Part shown: piece by piece, positions 62,840 to 64,000 of the stretch
Layout: the number at the start of each line of letters is the position of its first letter
Position numbering within the stretch: position 1 is the stretch's first letter
From: Pseudomonas entomophila
GTDB taxonomy: Bacteria > Pseudomonadota > Gammaproteobacteria > Pseudomonadales > Pseudomonadaceae
DNA: 64,000 nucleotides
Assembly: GCF_023277925.1 (NCBI RefSeq)
Contig: NZ_CP063832.1
Span: 4,214,501 to 4,278,500, forward strand
Reading direction: 5' to 3'
Notes under the pieces: generated by a model
What the model saw: only the letters and a program-made list of their open reading frames with translations
Databases searched by the model: none
Told to the model about the DNA's origin: nothing
Translations under genes and position numbers: made by a program

Positions 62840-64000
62840 TTACACCGTGTGCAGGTACCAGTTGTACTCGAGGTCGGAGATCGACACTTCGAACTCGGCC
62901 AGCTCGCTCTCCTTGCAAGCCACGAAGATATCGATGTAGTCCGGGCTGATGTATTGGTTGAGCACTTCGCTGTCGTCCAGCGCACGCAGGGCGTCGCGCA
63001 AGTTGTTCGGCAGGCTTTGTTCCAGTTGCTCGTACGAGTTGCCTTCGATCGGCGCATCCGGCTCAACCTGGTTGGTCAGCCCGTGGTGGATGCCGGCGAG
63101 GATCGCCGCGAGCATCAGGTACGGGTTGGCGTCGGCGCCGGCCACGCGGTGCTCGATACGCACGTTTTCGCTGCTATCAGTCGGTACGCGGACCGCCACG
63201 GTACGGTTGTCCAGGCCCCAGCTTGGAGCATTGGGCACGTAGAACTGGGCACCGAAGCGGCGGTAGGAATTGATGTTCGGGCAGAGGAAAGCCATCGATG
63301 CCGGCATGGTCTCCAGCACGCCACCGATGGCGTGGCGCAGGGTGTCGCTCTGCAGCGGGTCTTCTTGGGCGAAGATGTTCTTGCCGGTCTTCTTGTCCAG
63401 CAGCGAGATGTGCACGTGCAGGCCGTTGCCGGCCTGGCCCGGGTAGGGCTTGGCCATGAACGTGGTGTCCATCTCATGGTCGTAGGCGACGTTCTTGATC
63501 AGGCGCTTGAGCAGGATCGCGTAATCGCAAGCCTTCAGCGGGTCGGCGACGTGGTGCAGGTTCACTTCGAACTGCGCCGGCGCGCTCTCCTTGACGATGG
63601 CGTCGGCAGGCAGGCCTTGCTCCTTGGCAGCCTCGAGCATGTCCTGCAGGCAGTCGGCGTATTCGTCGAGGTCATCGATCAGGTACACCTGAGTGGACTG
63701 CGGGCGTTTGCCCGAGATCGGCGAGCGCGGCGGCTGCGGGCGGCCGTTGAGGTTGTCCTGGTCGATCAGATAGAACTCCAGCTCGAACGCGGCGCAGATA
63801 TCCAGGCCCAGGTCGTCGAACTTGCTCACCACCTGGCGCAGCACTTCCCGCGGGTCGGCGAAGAACGGTGCGCCGTCCAGTTCGTGCATGGTCATCAGCA
63901 ACTGTGCGGTCGGGCGCTTCTGCCATGGTTCGTCCGACAGCGTACCGGCGATCGGGTAGCAGATACGGTCGGCGTCGCCGATGTCCAGGCCCAGGCCGGT
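62840..64000 (-). CDS. puuA: Glutamine synthetase family protein, PuuA-like (5' end outside the window)
   Basis: C-terminal 386 residues visible; the frame stays open to the window edge, so the N-terminal part is missing. It has FELEFYLID (metal-binding Glu), NGLHVHISLLD, SYRRFGAQFYVPNAPSWG and NVRIEHRVAGADANPYLMLAA, as in gamma-glutamylpolyamine synthetases. PuuA/PauA-type enzymes attach glutamate to putrescine or other amines with ATP as the first step of catabolism; several paralogues exist in Pseudomonas. It is followed directly by puuD. Confidence 0.9.
   Translation of the reverse strand, partial: TGLGLDIGDADRICYPIAGTLSDEPWQKRPTAQLLMTMHELDGAPFFADPREVLRQVVSKFDDLGLDICAAFELEFYLIDQDNLNGRPQPPRSPISGKRPQSTQVYLIDDLDEYADCLQDMLEAAKEQGLPADAIVKESAPAQFEVNLHHVADPLKACDYAILLKRLIKNVAYDHEMDTTFMAKPYPGQAGNGLHVHISLLDKKTGKNIFAQEDPLQSDTLRHAIGGVLETMPASMAFLCPNINSYRRFGAQFYVPNAPSWGLDNRTVAVRVPTDSSENVRIEHRVAGADANPYLMLAAILAGIHHGLTNQVEPDAPIEGNSYEQLEQSLPNNLRDALRALDDSEVLNQYISPDYIDIFVACKESELAEFEVSISDLEYNWYLHTV

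Noticed and set aside
62836..63066. Upstream extension of the puuD frame
   Set aside because: It runs out of frame through the end of the glutamine synthetase gene; the ATG at 62835 fits the family start.

Overview
The window is a chromosomal segment of a Pseudomonas of the putida group. The evidence is high GC with Pseudomonas codon use, many copies of the short palindromic element with core GTAGGAGC..GCCGGC, and a gene order that I recall as matching P. putida KT2440 and partly P. aeruginosa PAO1 (amaA-amaB-LysR-hglS; LysR-MATE-GGDEF/EAL-rep-xpt; dadX-dadA-lrp; rpmB-rpmG; radC-coaBC-dut-algC-argB; pyrE-crc-rph-yicC-gmk). No tRNA, rRNA, IS element, prophage or CRISPR array was seen.

Region 1 (1-8424): a P-type Mg2+ ATPase (mgtA) behind a leader that looks regulatory, a SLOG/DUF2493 protein, a YifB/ComM-type AAA protein, a DUF2790 exported protein, an exported esterase, and a Kef-type cation/proton antiporter.

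Region 2 (8425-17100) is the most accessory part. It holds a HigB-HigA toxin-antitoxin pair fused in frame, a DUF3077 gene with a structured leader, an AT-richer membrane protein, two nearly identical ycaC hydrolase genes flanking a LysR regulator, a Tat-exported amidohydrolase and an ABM-domain membrane protein, and two orphan genes.

Region 3 (17100-33600): an MscS channel with a cyclic-nucleotide-binding-like tail, the lysine catabolism genes amaA, amaB and hglS with their LysR gene, a chemoreceptor, a LysR/MATE divergent pair, a GGDEF-EAL protein, rep helicase and xpt.

Region 4 (33600-48800): CoA-transferase family protein, cytochrome c5, a PuuR/PauR-type regulator, the D-alanine pathway (dadX, dadA and a divergent Lrp), then polyamine-type genes (FAD oxidase, MocR regulator, kauB/puuC aldehyde dehydrogenase, cupin), a phospholipase D lipoprotein and an MFS transporter.

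Region 5 (48800-64000) is core housekeeping (rpmG, rpmB, a peptide-binding protein, radC, coaBC, dut, algC, argB, pyrE, crc, rph, yicC, gmk). It ends in a polyamine block: an APC permease, a PuuD-like amidotransferase and a PuuA-like glutamine synthetase cut by the window end.

The metabolic theme is catabolism of lysine, alanine and polyamines through linked oxidases, aldehyde dehydrogenases and glutamylation enzymes. Crc, the carbon-catabolite regulator, is encoded in the same window, and two genes here carry Crc/Hfq-like A-rich motifs at their ribosome-binding regions. The strongest unusual observations are the HigB-HigA fusion with its intact internal start, the mgtA leader with two exclusive hairpins and an ORF ending on the mgtA start codon, the duplicated ycaC genes with shared operators, and REP elements that provide stop codons for flanking genes.
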